From: Rhyacichthys aspro
Taxonomy: Eukaryota > Chordata > Actinopteri > Gobiiformes > Rhyacichthyidae
DNA: 64,000 bases
Direction: 5' to 3'
Assembly: GCA_036850595.1 (NCBI GenBank)
Contig: CM072161.1
Location: 14,281,905-14,345,904, forward strand
How positions within the stretch are numbered: position 1 is the stretch's first letter; each line of letters begins with the position of its first letter. A program made the translations under genes and the position numbers. Below are positions 12,601 to 27,600 of this stretch, one piece after another. The notes under the pieces are model-generated. The model was not told where the DNA came from, did not search any database, and was given only the letters and a program-made list of their open reading frames with translations.

Positions 12601-15600
12601 AAAGAATACAAAAGGGTTTGGGGGATCACAGCTTGAAGAATAAAGCCAAGGGGATGGTGAGTTAATAAGATGTTTTTCAGTTGCTTTGCATCTCACTCAC
12701 CAGGGCTGTTCCGCCGCGGTTCTTTGTCCATGTTTGACACTACAAAGGCAGAGAGAAAGAGACTGTCAAAGCGAGGCTGAGACAAACAACACAGAGACCA
12801 AAGGGGGGAAAACTGAGGCACACAGAGATGTAGTGTCAGAAACTGACAAAAATATTGGAAATCTAAGTAGGAGGTTTTATTCCAAATAAGAACAGTAAAA
12901 GCTTGTACAGTGCACCTCACAGCTGAGTAAACACAGTAGAAAGAAGAGTTAACAAAGAACAGTCTTTCATACCTTCACTTTCAATATTATTAACTGCGTC
13001 ATTGACAAGACGTATGACTGTCACTATGGAGGCTGTGCAAGGAGAGAACAGCAGAAAAGAAATGTCAATGAGTAAGGTTACAGTACATGTACATGTCTTG
13101 ACTGACATGATGATGATGATAGGACTCACGACTGAAGAAAACCCCAGGGCATACAGTCAGTCTTCCTACGATGTGTGCATACTATGTGTACATGTGCAAG
13201 AAAGTGAGGACTACAGCGTTCTGGGGGATAATTAGAAAAAAAAAACAAAGCTACAGCATTGGACCCTTATCTTGGCACATACACCCACACGCATTCTCAT
13301 TATCGTGTTGCTCTAACCTGTTATATTTAGCAAAGGATCAATGACACTGTGTTATCTGGGGGAAACAGGCTATAGGATTCAAGAGTTGAAATGAACACAT
13401 TTTTATCAAAAACGCATGGGTTATACTTAATACTCACATGTATTTAGTTGTATTATAGGTCTAGTTTAAACATTAAAATAACAACTATTATAATGTAGCT
13501 AATATTATTTATATCGTGAATTAAATAAACTGTGTCATCAGAAGGTGTAAGCCTTAAATGTAATTATGCATTAATATGTTGGTTATATGAATACAAAGTA
13601 AAATAAAAGGAGTAATCTGAGGGGTCAAGCAGCATAAATATTTATTAAAGCCACTAAATAAAGTGTATATATGTAATGATCATTTTGAGAATCTTACCAT
13701 TGTCATCAAAGGAGTCAGAGGTGTACGAACTTAGAGAATGCTCCTCTGAGGTGGAGTCTGAGAGACATGTCACTTCGCTCAGCAACTCAGATACATTCGC
13801 TGAAAAAGACAATAACAAAACATATATATACATAAAACATTTATCACCATTCATTGTCCCACATAAGCCTTTGAATTAAAAAAACTGCATTATCACTGCA
13901 ATATATTGTATTTACCATAACTGCCAGTAACACATAAGGAAAAATAGTGTTATCAGGTAAACTGAGCAATGAACAGCTTGTACATGTAATGTCTACTACT
14001 GTCTACATGTCTCTATGCCCTAAACATATTAACAGGACATCCTACTGCTGCACTGTGTGACTTTAACACAACAACGTAACACTGCTATTGTATTGTATGT
14101 TTGTTGGACAGAACTTTCATTGTTTAGATATATCTAAAAACATTAAACCTGAGGGGCTTAAACCTGGGTTAAAATGTATATACATATTTATATATACTGT
14201 ACATATATTTGTAGTTCTATTGATGTTTTGTAATAGAAATTAATATTAATGCCATTCATTTTTGATCACTTGGTTACAGAAACTGAAACTTTTAAGGAGT
14301 TATATGTATATTTAAGATGAACACCTCAGAGTCCAGAATTTATGAGTAAGTCCCAGTCCTCCCACTGCAGCTCTGCTCACTTAATGATGTACAGTATTCA
14401 CCAGCTGCAGGAGCCATGGAGGGCCAAAACCAAACGTTACTCATTATGGTGTGGTTCAGATGAGCAGATGTGAAACTTGTGGAAAACTGCTGATGTGCCT
14501 CAGACTTCATTGAAATTACTGTGAACTGCTCAGACCGAGTTTAAATCTAATGTACACAACAGCAGGCTTCATGATATAGCACTTGAGAAGATCAGCCAGG
14601 CGTAAATCATGGATACGGACCAAAAAATTCTACCTGAGTAAAAAAAAAAAAAAAAACAGCTTGAAAATAAGGATTGGTAGGGTCGCTAATGTGATTAAAG
14701 TTACTTTGGGGTAAGCTTAAGAGGCTTTGGGATCGTAGATGGAACGAATGGGGCAGAGCAGGAAAACAGTGTACACACTTTTCAGTTTGCTGTTTTAATA
14801 AAATGATGTAAGCAGAGTGACAAAGTCCTTCTTGAAATGTGGCATCGTTTTAGGTTAACAATTTTCATAATGTTTCTGCCCTTTTCCTCTTCTTAATGCT
14901 CAATTATATTATACATGTTAAAGTAACTGGTAATTAATAATAACTTGTCCTGTGTAGGTGAAAGTCAACATACTGCTGAAGCTATAAATCACTGTGCTAT
15001 AAGCAATCCATTCAAAAGTGATTGTAACCAAATCCTTCTGCCTTTAGGATGCTGCTGTGGTGCTGAGAGTGGATCACAGTCTGTCCTCTGTGAATCTGTC
15101 TCTGGTCTTGTCGGAGTATGTGGCAGGTTGTGGTTTATCTTACAAAACCATACGATTTCAATGCGCACTAGGGTTTGTGGACATCAGCTTTCTACACGTG
15201 AGCTCAAAGGGCACGGTGCAATGCCTGTGAAACAAGTAAAACCCTCCAATGAGAATGCAAGCAGCAAGACAGTGCCATCAATCAAAGTAAATCGGCAAGG
15301 CTTAGCCTAATACAGCATGCAGACACTGGGAAACAACATCATCAGCCAAAGAGTTTTCTCTACTCTGTTTGCTTTGTTTTCTTTTCTTAATTTCCTTTAG
15401 GTGCCTACCGTGTGCCAGTGTTTGACGACCCCTGTTCTAATCCCGACACTCACATCACACTCAGCCAAACCACATCCTGATCCTGGCCTCAAAACTTTTG
15501 AAATCCTCTGCAGTCTTTCACTTGCAAGAGCTGTCGAAAATCTTTTCTTGGATTCACCTTGTCAACATCTGACAACTCTCACAAGTACAGGTATAAATGC

Positions 15601-18600
15601 ACTTTTTTTTTTGGCACAATCTCAGCTTAGTATTTTTTCTTCAGGTAAAAATGTAGTTTAACCCACCCTTGTAAGATCAGATCCTAACAGGGAAGACTGA
15701 AGCCAGGTTGGATATGACACAATTCAGTAAACGTCACAAAATACCAGGCCATTGTTTCTTTGAAGTGATAATTCAGGTCCCATCATTTATTTGAAGACTT
15801 TGTATTGGTTTGTCTATAGATGGACTGCTCCCATAAACACTATTTGGAAACATACACCAAGCTCCCACACTCATGTCACTCCAGAGTGAATGTCCAGTTT
15901 GATTGATTGCCTACTTAGAAAACACATCTAAAAAAAAATACCTCAGTGCTAATAGTTTGTCCAGTATTCATCAAGCAGTAATATTAAATAAAACTGAAAG
16001 TTCCAATTTGACCACTGCATTTCAACCATCAAATTATCTGCTTCAATCCATATCATTTCCATCATCAGTCTAATTCTGAGAACCTATAATTTGCTGCACC
16101 ATTCCCAAAAACTGAATAAAATGCAACCTGATTTGCCTGTTAAGTGTTTCCATGCATTTAATTATTTACTGCGTTTGATTTATTTATGCTGCAGCAGGTA
16201 GTGACAGAATAACGACCAACTCAGATCCAGGTCTCTTAGTATCTCTCACAGTGTTATTAATAATAGACTTGTTTATGTCTGGTGCTGCATTAGTATTTCT
16301 CATTGATTAAACCATCTGGTCATAAGAAATTGATTATTCTAAAAACAACAATACAGCTGACCCTAGTCACATGCTCATTAGTGGACATGGACATAATTGA
16401 AACCACAGGAGGTAGAGGAGAAATAATTATGATACAAAGCAATCGTTAGAAGGAAGTTGTCATCTCAGGTTAGAATACTGAGACAACAATTGAGGAAAAT
16501 TGGGAAAAAGTATAGCATCTACCTTGTGCTCAATTGCAGCGTGGCTATTTTATTGATAGAGTGTGAACTTTTCAGTTCTTTGAAACACTCTCAGTCTGTT
16601 TGTTGAGGGGAAAGTAGTGCGGAAACTTCATAAAAAAAAAACTTCTTTAAGTGGACAAGTTTCAACTACTTTGATTTTAACTTTTTGGGAGGGAGACAAA
16701 ACTAGGGCAAGAACATAGGACATCAGTTCTGGCTGATTACCCTGACCATTCAAACAGAAGTGCACTGGAGATGTTAAAGACTCACTCTGAAGTGAAGAGA
16801 CATAATTGCCAATTTTGTCACTGTATCAGAAAATGGAGTACTTTCCAGGAGGTAAATAGAGAAATTTCTAATGAAATGATAACAAAAATAAAAAAAATAT
16901 AACTTTTTAACTACAATTGCTTACTCTGGGCCATTTTCTTTGAAGTGTCTGATCAAAAGGCATAGATCAGTGTGAAATAAGCTCTGAGTGGGAAAGATGG
17001 TGGGGTGTAGCACAATGACTGCATGGCTTGTATACTCAGTGATCTTTGCCTTTTATGATCAGAGGTGTGAGTGTGTGCATGTGTGTGTGCACGTGGACAT
17101 GTTGGCGCTCATCGTACCCTCTGGACTGTTATCTCTCTGCGTTCTCTCCAACTCAAAAGCTCTCTGACCCCACTGCTCCTCTCGCTCGTCTCTCTCCGGA
17201 CGCTCCAGCCCGTCCTCCCTGGGTTCCTGCACCTCCCAGGACACTTTATGGACTGGACTGTGCTCTGGACGTCGGGGGGACGCTAAGGGAAGGTTGGGTG
17301 CCACACTACACACCGCAATGCCTCTTCTGTTGGCCCCTCTGCTTATATTAGACATGTCCGAGAGGAAGCTGCTCATCTGCAAGAACGGAGGACACATATT
17401 TATATGACAGCTTTGTAATTGTATAATGTTAGTAAGGAAAACAGTTAATTTTGTAAATGGGGATAATTCTTTAATAGTATGATTGTAATTATCAAGAGTT
17501 TATAAAAGTGCAATACTAGGCACTATATAGGTCTGGATAAGTAATGGACCATTGCTTCAAACAAAGTCTAGATACATAGTGTACATACAGTGCACCGTGA
17601 AAGTGTCTGATCTGTAATCTTGGAGGCTTATAGTAAATATCATGCCTGTCCTATTTTGACAAATAGATTATGATTATTGTTTGACATACCTGACTGCCCT
17701 CACTTGACGTTGTCTTATCACCATCTCCTCTCAGTGTCTGGCTGGTCAGTCCTCCAGGAAGAGGTGAGTGGGAATTGGGACGTACCATAACCTGAGGAGG
17801 CCCCACTGTGCTTCCTCCAACTTCACCATAACTACTGGTCCCTGGAGAACCCGAAACACGGACTGCTTTGAACTCAATGCCCTCTGCACCCATACCAGTC
17901 TTGTGCAGCATGTAGCTGGTTTCATTGGAAATGGCTGAGACCCCCATCATAGTCTGCGTCCCAGCACCGGGGTCAGACTCTTTTCTAAATTTTATTTTCT
18001 TCCGAAATATAATGAATAGTATAAGGAGGAGAAGAATGACAAAGGCAAGCACCCCGATGCCGATGATCTCTCCTGGTCCCACATAAGATAGAGGCTCTGC
18101 CTGAAAACCAGACAAAAAAGTTCACAGTATTCATCTCAGTCTAAGTGGGCAGAATTATTGCACCAACAAAGCAAATCTTCATGTCCATATGGCACAATTA
18201 AATAACAATATTCTTAAAAGAGTACAACAAATTATAAAGAAGAGTAGCAATCAGCAAAGAAGAGCAATCAGGTTCTACTGCTTTGTATTGATTGTCTTCA
18301 CATTAACTTGGAACCCATGGGTAACATGCACATAAAGAGCAGCTGATTATCAAAAGGTTTCATCAACAAGGAATAAAGGCTATTCATGAAATATGTTCAG
18401 TTAAATTTGAATTTTATAGATTAATAAAGAGTTTCACTCTCCAAGGTCAACACCTTTGAACAATATGAGATTCAAACCCCTGTAACAACTATGGCGTCCA
18501 ATGAGCATTGGGTTATACACACTTAAGATGAATATAATATAATCAAAATAATATTTATTTAATAATAACCATATTTATTTTAACTTTAAGATGCTGGATT

Positions 18601-21600
18601 AGCACAGACCCAAGTTATTCTATAATCTCATAAAATCTTCATTGTTTTCATTTCATTCAAGTTTAATATGATGATGATTTTTTCCCTTTATATTTCCAGA
18701 TGCCTTTTTTTGAAGCTGTAGAACAAAAAAAAGTAAAAAAGAAATAGAAAACTGCAAATGCAAGCAGGTTTTATGAGTCTTTCAGAGAATAATAAAAAGA
18801 CTCTTCTTACAGTATTCAACGTTAATTGTGCCTGCAGTCTTAATGTTAGGTGTACAGTGCAGTGTAAAGTTAAGAGTGTGAAAATCTTCAAATGGAAACT
18901 GTAATTTACCCATTTCCATACTCTCACTCAACTACCGCAGAGACAAAGACGCCAAGTTTGTGAGCAGACCTTTTGGGAGGCCGCTACACACTCAAAATTC
19001 TCCTCAGCCTGACTGTCTGTGCCAAGTTCAATTAGAAAAAAGGCAGATGCATAAAAACTAGGAAGCTAGTGCAATTTAAATAATCATTAAATACATATTC
19101 AGGTATTTACCAAAACATATTGTTGTTTTTAATTTGACGCAATACCTGCATGTCATCCACAAGATCCCCCTGTGTCTGATCCATGCAGAACACACCCTCG
19201 AAGCCTTCAGAGCAGTTGCAAAAAAACGATCCGAACGTGTTGATGCACTCTCCTCTGTTGGCACACTCTTCCTGGTCACATTCATTAACATCTTCATCAC
19301 ATCTGCAGAAAGTACAGACAGATAAATTGCTACACAAGGGAGCGGTGAAGATGATTAGAATGTGAGAGGAAGAGAGGAATGAAAGATGGAAGGGAGTTAA
19401 GACAAGAGAGAGCAAATAAATACTTTGGGGATTAGCTTTGGAGAGAGTCCTTTTGTGCTAAATGAAGGTATTATCCTCAGGGCTGGCCTTTTATCCTTAC
19501 TGATACTGTTTTGGTTTTAAGATATGTGGTTGAATGCAGAGACACGTGCAAGACTGAAAGACAAAATTATATTTTCACATCACGCTCATGCCTATCTCGT
19601 CATTTCATGTGTGGTTCCCTGCTGGGACATAGATGGAAAATGCATGTCTTTCTTTTCAATTATTGTTTCCCTTATAGGGGTTTCAAAAGGCTGTAAATGC
19701 GCCATAAGAAGAAAAAGCACCTCCGGCAGCTCCCTTGTAGTCCTTCTTGAATAAACAAGGCTATAGTTCTGCCACAATGTTATCTTAGATTTTTATTTAT
19801 GTTTTAGATATGAATTCTCTAAATTAGAATTATTACATTATAAAAGTTTTGTAGGATAATATAGTGTCTTCAGGTACAAAAAAGTAGCTTGTAGAGATTT
19901 TTCCAACTGACTACTTGAAGCTACATTTAGCTTCAATATTTATGCATTAGAATATTAATTATAAATTAGCAGAAAACACAATTTCACAGTTAGTTACTCA
20001 GCAGCTGTCCCCCTCTAGTTGGATTGGTGTTTGCTCTTTCAATAGTTTATCAACAGAACTGACTTTTAAAGCATGCATATATAATGTCACAACTCAATCC
20101 ATGATTAATAATATGTTTGAATGAACTCACATTTTCACAAGCTTTACATCTTTGTCTATAGCAGCAAAAAGCAGCAAAATGTTACCCTTAAGGAAAAACT
20201 GCCATCTAGTGATGACTCAACTGAACAGCCACGTAAGCACTGGGTTATAGACAATTACTGAGCTGTAATTAGGACAGCGGTGAGAGAATGATTACAGTGT
20301 TCACACCTAAATTATTTGGAATTAAATTAGAAACACTCATTTATTTCATACAATAACAACTAAAACAACACAGCTGGTGGTAAGGGCTAATTTCAGCTGA
20401 TGAATGAGTTTTACTGAACTGTCCTGATAATAAGGCGATAAAGACAGATATTGGTGTGCAGCTCTATGTGTGCTCTGTACAGATAGGACACACTTTTGTC
20501 ATTATGCTTTTTACAGTGCGTAATTAAGGCTTAAAGCATCTGTGAGACTAAAGGCTGTGTTGTCTTACATAAGACCCCCAAGTCCGCTGGGACAGGAGCA
20601 GAGGAATGAGTTGCCTAAAGGCTTACAGTCCCCATCATTCTGGCATGGATTTGGCATGCAAGATGTCAGTTCGATTTCACAGCGCCCCCCAGTGAAGCCT
20701 GTGCTGCAACTGCACATGAAGCCTGTAGATGAAGAAGAAACACACCACTATTACCAGTATTACACAAAAACATCATTTTGTAAGTACATATTATACTTGT
20801 GTTTACCATTGGAAGTACTGTAAAATTTGTATTGATCTCTCACACCCCAATCATGCAAATACCATTTTTAAATAATTTTAGACATCTTTTTCCTGAAAAT
20901 ATCCATGTCTATTTGCCTGACAGAAAACACTTCTACATTCTCTTATTATATCAATTACTTAATGAGGCTTTGTTACTTTGCTAAAAATTTAAAAAAGTAT
21001 AAAGTTTTTACATTGAGTCAACATATTCTAATTACATGTATCAGTTTGGGTTACTATTCACGCACATATTTTTCTACAATACAGACCTCCAGAGGGTAGA
21101 CTGCTACAGATGGCACCGTTGAGGCAGGGCTGACTCACGCATGGATCTGGATACAGCACACATCCCAGTTTGACCTCACTCAGCCCTGCTATCTCAGCGT
21201 AGAGGCTCCTCTTGTTCTGGAGTGGCAGCTCGTTTCCATTCAGCGTCAGTGAGCCCAGGCATCCTTGGAAACCATCCTGGGCTCTAGGCGGACCCCTTGT
21301 CATGCGATCACTCTGCCCCTGTTCACCCTGGCTTCTCCCTGGTCCAGGGCTTGGCCTCTCACCTAGACCACTCTGTGGTCTCACTTGAGCTCCAAAAAAG
21401 AAGGATGAATCTGGTGCCAGGGGCCAAAGGCGGACTGGGGCTCTAGCTGCTCGGCGACGCTCCACATAGCTGTCATCTAACGAGAGGAGTGTGTAGTTCC
21501 TGGTCAGCTCCAGGGCAACAGCGTGCCAGAGGCCGTCATTTATTGGTCTGCCAGAGATACCCATAATACCAAGAGTGTTGTCACAATCCAACTGGAACCA

Positions 21601-24600
21601 GAGGCGACCTCCTTCGATCTGTAGAAGTGTAGGAAAAGGATGGTTATGAAACTCAAATAAATCAAATTAGATTTAGTAACAGAAACAAGATACAGCAAGA
21701 TGTATAAACTCTACCTTGAGCATTGTACAGGGATTAACACGTGTAAACATTATAACACCTCTTCTCTGAAGGGTCCGGATCCTTAGACCAAGCTTCATTT
21801 CTCCACTCTGACCACTCTCTGTCACTCTGTACTTGATGTAACTGTTCCCAGAGAAACTCAGAGAGGTTTGACCTTCATGAATATAAACATATCATTAGCA
21901 TTTTCTTAAATTTGACATTTCTAAATCTGATAAACAATAAGCAAGACTTGATTTGAATTATTTGTGGGATCATACCTGCACATTCATCCAGTTTTTCAGG
22001 CAGACACTGGCAGACAGATGGTGCTGTGGGACCAGAGCGGACACACTGCATGTCTGCTGGACAAGACTGGCCCTCACAAAGTTCTACCGGTGCACGACAT
22101 GTCCCTGCTGTTGATTGAATACAAATATGAAAAAGGGTCAAATAATTCTGGAAAACATGTAAAAAGTTTGCCTTCTCATCAGCTTTAACTGTACCAATTC
22201 AGTCTTTGTTACTTTTTAAGATTTTTTGTGGCCTTTATTTGATACACTACGTTTAGACAGACACAGGGTGAAAGAGAGGGGAACAACCTTGTGCAAAGGA
22301 CCTGAGCTGGAATCAATCCCAGGTCGCCTGAGTATGTGGTATGCGCTCTACTAGGTGAGCCACTGAGACGCCCCTCTTGGTTACTTTTAAATAAAAACAT
22401 TTTGACTGACAGCACCACGCTAATAGAATTACAGCTGGATCACCAGTACTTATATTAACTCACTAGTGATTTCAAAACCTTACGTAAAACCCATTTATGT
22501 TCTTCATTTGCTTTGGTCAAAATAGAATTGCATCTCACCAGGGCAGATGCATATCTCTGTTCGGCCAAATCTAGGTGACACTAGGCTGATCCTCTCGGTG
22601 CTGTAGGTCACCAAAGATGCCCCGTCCATCACCAGACTTTGCTCGCACACTTTGTCCCCACAGTCTAGATCTCCAGAACATGCGCTGCTCACAAACACAG
22701 CTCCAGCCAGGACTCCTCGAACCTGACCCTTCATAGAGGCCTCCCCAAGCTTTGCAGACATCTCCTGCTGGGAATAAAACCCACTGTCTGCTGCCTCTGG
22801 CCTCTCCATGGCCAAAAGCAAATCCACATCAGATGTTCCTATCACAGGCTGCACACTCAATATGTGCAGGGGATCTGGTTGTCCTGGAGACCACTTCCAA
22901 CCAGCTATTCCACGTAACATTAGTTTGATTTGACTGAGGTAGCGGCCAAGTAAGTCCTCCGGGGACAGAGTGCTAAAGCGTAAGGTCAAGGCACTGCGCA
23001 ACAGCACATCTGTTAGCTGTTCAACCTGGACAGACACATCTGCTATCACAGCGAAACGACCATCACTCACTGTGGCATTCATCTGGTACCTGGGAACAGA
23101 ACAAAAGGACCTTAGCTGTATTTCATATGCTTAGCTTGTGACCTTTTTAAACCTTTGTTTTTATTATGTGAACTACATACCTGCCCGGTTCCAAGCCTGG
23201 CAATGCTACAATGCTGCCATCTTGTCTATTTATACTGAACATACTCTTGGGCTGAGACTTCTGGGTAAATGACAGTACATCGTTGGGGTCCCGGTCAGCA
23301 GCATAGATTTGACCAATCGGACCACCTTGAAAGGTATCGGTTACCATGACAATGAAGATTTCGAGGGGCGAGACCACAGGTTTATACTGACTGTTTCCAA
23401 TGACTCTCAGAAAGACCCAGGACAATGCACTAAGACGTGGTTTACCTGAGTCACTTGCCTAAGAGGAGAAGAAAATACTAAGTAAAAGATCTGATAACAC
23501 AAAGCTATTTCTCTACAGAAAGGACATGAAAAATGATTGTGTATTTTTTAGTTTGTACAAACAGATGAAGTTAATGCCCAGTAAAACTGTTCTGCCCTTA
23601 GACAAAAAAGCTCCTTGCAATAAAACCAAAGGACAAACCCTCTTTTCAATTCGACAATAGTCTGATTTATATAAAGCTACATTTTAAACCCAAGACACCC
23701 ATAAAATGATTTAACAGCTAACATAAAAAGACTGGGGCAGTAATAGACATCCTTAACAGTGACGGTGTGTAACCAGACTGACACAGTGCATTACCCAGTC
23801 GACTTTTCAAGATTAAATTTTGGACTTAACCTGGATTTCTAGGGTAAACTCTCTTGGCGAATCAGGTCCAAGCACACGATTGGACCTCAGAGTCCCACTC
23901 TGGTCCAGTGAGAAGAAACTTCCCTCGTTTCCAGATATAATGCAAAACTCAAAGGGTGGGCCATTTCTGGGCGAATCTTTATCGCTGACGGACAGCCTCA
24001 GAAGTGTAGAGCCTGCAGCTTGGTTTAACTGGTAAGAAATAGAAAAGATGGTGTTACAGGCAATGTTTGTGTGTGTGTGTGTGTTGTGAGATACAGCCTT
24101 GAGTTTGGCCTTGTTTTTAATGGATACCTTTTTTGTATTTTTATTTTCACTGTGTTTGTATTTTAATCCACATAGTTATTTTTAGGTTCTTCTTTTTCTT
24201 TTTATTGGTCAAGACAGACTCTTACACATTGTCATAAAATCAGGCACAATGTAAATTGCAATATGAGTTGGAATATTTGAGCTACATCTTGAACAAAGTA
24301 AAAGCTGCTAAATTCTCTGATCAGTCTCCCTCCCTTTTTCATGTAAAGCAAGTTTGTCCAAAAGCCCTTTAGACACTGTACATTTTTTTTGCAATGTCAA
24401 TAATATAACTACAGATATTATACTGGTTGTAAAGTCATTCTACGATTGTGATACATTTCTGATACTGAAAGAAATCAGTTATCTGCGGTCACACAAAGCC
24501 TTTTATCTGCGACTGATTTAAAGCCAAAACGGCAGATTTTCCCATTGATAATTCATCCCTCAACGGCAAAACCAGAGTGTGAAGAAGGAGCACCGTTAAC

Positions 24601-27600
24601 CTGAGTCTCTAACTGATTGTCTACACTTATATTATTTAAGAAACACACCACTTGCACCTAAACTTTCCCACAAGGGCAGACTGTGCAGGATTTTACCTGG
24701 ACGATGGCTGTAGAATTAGGAGGTGTGAAGACAGGAGGGTTGTCGTTTACATCGGCAATATCAATATTAATTGTGACAGTGGAAGACATGGCAGGGGAGC
24801 CGCTGTCAAATGCTTGCACAGACAGAGTGTACCTAGATACCTAGACAGAGTTAGGGGAGATTATTATCCCAGACAGTTTTCTGTAATATTACCAGCACTA
24901 CTGTCATTCTTGCATAATACCGGATCGCACTGGGCACTGACCTTGAGCGCGTATGCCTGTGCTCATGAACCAGTAAATTGCTATTGATTGTTTATGAGAT
25001 ACTGTAGTTAAAGATTCATCCTTACTAGTTCTCTGTCGAGGCGCTTATTGACTTTGAGGAGGCCTGCAACAGGGTCAATCCAAAAGTGGTTGCTACGGTC
25101 TCCTTTCATTATTGAGTATGTGATTCGCCCATTAACCTGACTATCCAGATCTTCTGCCAACAACTGCCAAAAACAACATCAGTAAGTGACTGAAAGAAGA
25201 GCTAAAACAAAACAGTTTTTATATATTCTGATAAGTGTTTACCCTGGTGATGGTTTGCCCGACTAATGCATCTTCACTTATGAGAACGTTGTAAATGTCT
25301 TGACTGAAAGCAGGAGCGTTGTCGTTGACGTCCATAAGTTCAATGGTTACCATGGTAGCAGTGCTGAGAGGGGGATCCCCACTATCCCAGGCTTCGACGG
25401 TCAAGTAGAAGTCCTTACATACTTCAAAGTCCAAATCGTCAGCTACAGAAATAGAGCCTGCAACGCACACATCGACTGAATAAATAAAAGCACTTACATC
25501 CACCAAGACATTTTAAAACACGTCCTATTTATATGGAAATTTATGAGGGCTTGATATGCAGCTTGATGTAAATCGTATTAATCTTTGCAAATAAAAGAAA
25601 GGCTCTTAATGGTCTTTTATATTTAATCACATATCATCAACCTCATATTTGCCTATTTTTTCTTCTTCCACTCAGACAAATTCAAGGACAATTCCTCACA
25701 AAGGCCAAACATACGTCCACTGACGTGTGTCAAAGTAATAAGATTAGTAAAAGCAGTAATATCTGTTTAACTTTACCTATCAGCAGCTATATCGTTATGT
25801 AAGGAAACTGCATATTTAATACAATTATAGTCATTATCATTTTGTGCACAGAGTCTCCATAGGGCTTACCCAGATTCCTGTTAATGGAGAACTTCCCCAG
25901 CTCATTACCAGAGCGTATGCTGTATGTGATCTCAGCGTTTGGTCCAATGTCAGCACTTGTCGCCAGGACGCGTACCACTTCAGTCCCTATGGCCACATCC
26001 TCGGGGACAGTAACTGAGTAATCTCGCCGCTGAAACACTGGAGCGTTGTCATTCACGTCTAGAACTAAAATGGTCAAATCAACCTGAGGGAGACATTAAA
26101 AGAGTGTAGTTGAGCTTCCCACTCGTTTATCTGCAGCGCTGTGGGCTGTGAGTGTTCTGTGTCGGACAGCGGGGCTATAAACATTTAAGGAACTACTTGG
26201 ACTAAAGACTTTGCTAACAAGACACAGGACTGGAAGAAATCAATTGAAATATTGTCCGGCTAAAGCCCAGAAGCCATAAGGCAGGGCATCACTGAATCAG
26301 CATCGTTTTATTGGAGCAAAAGTACATTGTGTGACTGACCAACAGTGACACTATAAATAAGGTAATAAAAGAGGGATACTACCCTTGATTTACTTTATGC
26401 TAATGTGCGTATTCTAAATATATTCAGTAACATGAGAGCTGTACTTGTACTTAAAAAAGATTCAGTATAGTAATTAGAAAAATACCTCTTCCTGGTTCTT
26501 GGTACATTAAAAAAACAAAAATTTATACTATATAGTAAGATATCTGGAATTTCAGTAGGTGACATCTACAAACAGAAAACATACGACATAAAGTGTACCA
26601 TAAAGACTTAAAGCCACCTTATGTTTGTGGTTCTCAAAAGGATAAACCTAGTACAGCTTTTTATAGTCTTTTTAGATTTCTACTCCTTACTGCTTTGGCT
26701 CTCTTTCCTCCTTTATAGCTCTCACCTTCCCCTATGTGGCCCATCCCATTTTAGTGAGGTTTTATCTAAATTAAAATCTTAGCTCTGCTTATCTGATCTC
26801 AGGCGTCAACAAACATGTTTTTATTCATTGGCTTGTGTTCTAGTCATGCGTATTGACTAAAAAACAGATTGTCCATCACCAAGGAGATGGCTCCCTATCT
26901 ACATAATCTACATTTGAATATATGGGGCAAACATTATATACATGTTGATGTGTTTAAATGACTCGATAAGAATAACAATGCGATCTTCATGTACAATATC
27001 TACACAGCAAGCAATAAAAAATAAGGCTCAGTGAAGTGTTACAAGTTTTACAAACCTGTGAGGACAGCGCCCCCTGTTGTCCAGCTTGGTCAGTTGCTTG
27101 TACACGAATCCTATAGGTGTCCCGGCTCTCTCTGTCTAGAGATTTCTCCAGAACAACCACTCCAGAAATCGGGTCAATGGAGAAGAAGCCACTGACAGAC
27201 TCCACCAGTGAGTAGACAACTGTGCGATTAAAACCTAAACACAGCCACAAATATTTTTCAGTGAATCTACTCTTATGAATACAATTTATTCAGACTTAAT
27301 AATTAAAAGGCCGCCAGATACTACCAACCATCTGTAAATGGTGTACTTTATTGTTAATGCATTGAGGCAAAGCAAATATCTGTGGCACCGGCATGAACTC
27401 TTCCGGAGAAAACATCTACTGTTTGTCAGATTAAAGATTCAACAGTACAAGAGCTCACCTTCATCGGGGTCACTGGCTTGTAACCGCGTGAGCAAAGCCT
27501 TGGGAACAGCGTTCTCGTACACGTTCGTCATGTAATGAGTGGAAGAAAAGGACGGGGCATTGTCATTCACATCCAACACCTTGAGGGAAATGTCAGAGCG

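Noticed and set aside
14945..15310. 121-codon plus-strand frame
   Set aside because: No known motif; inside a fat3 intron on the opposite strand.
24652..24987. 111-codon plus-strand frame
   Set aside because: Antisense shadow of fat3 exon 36.
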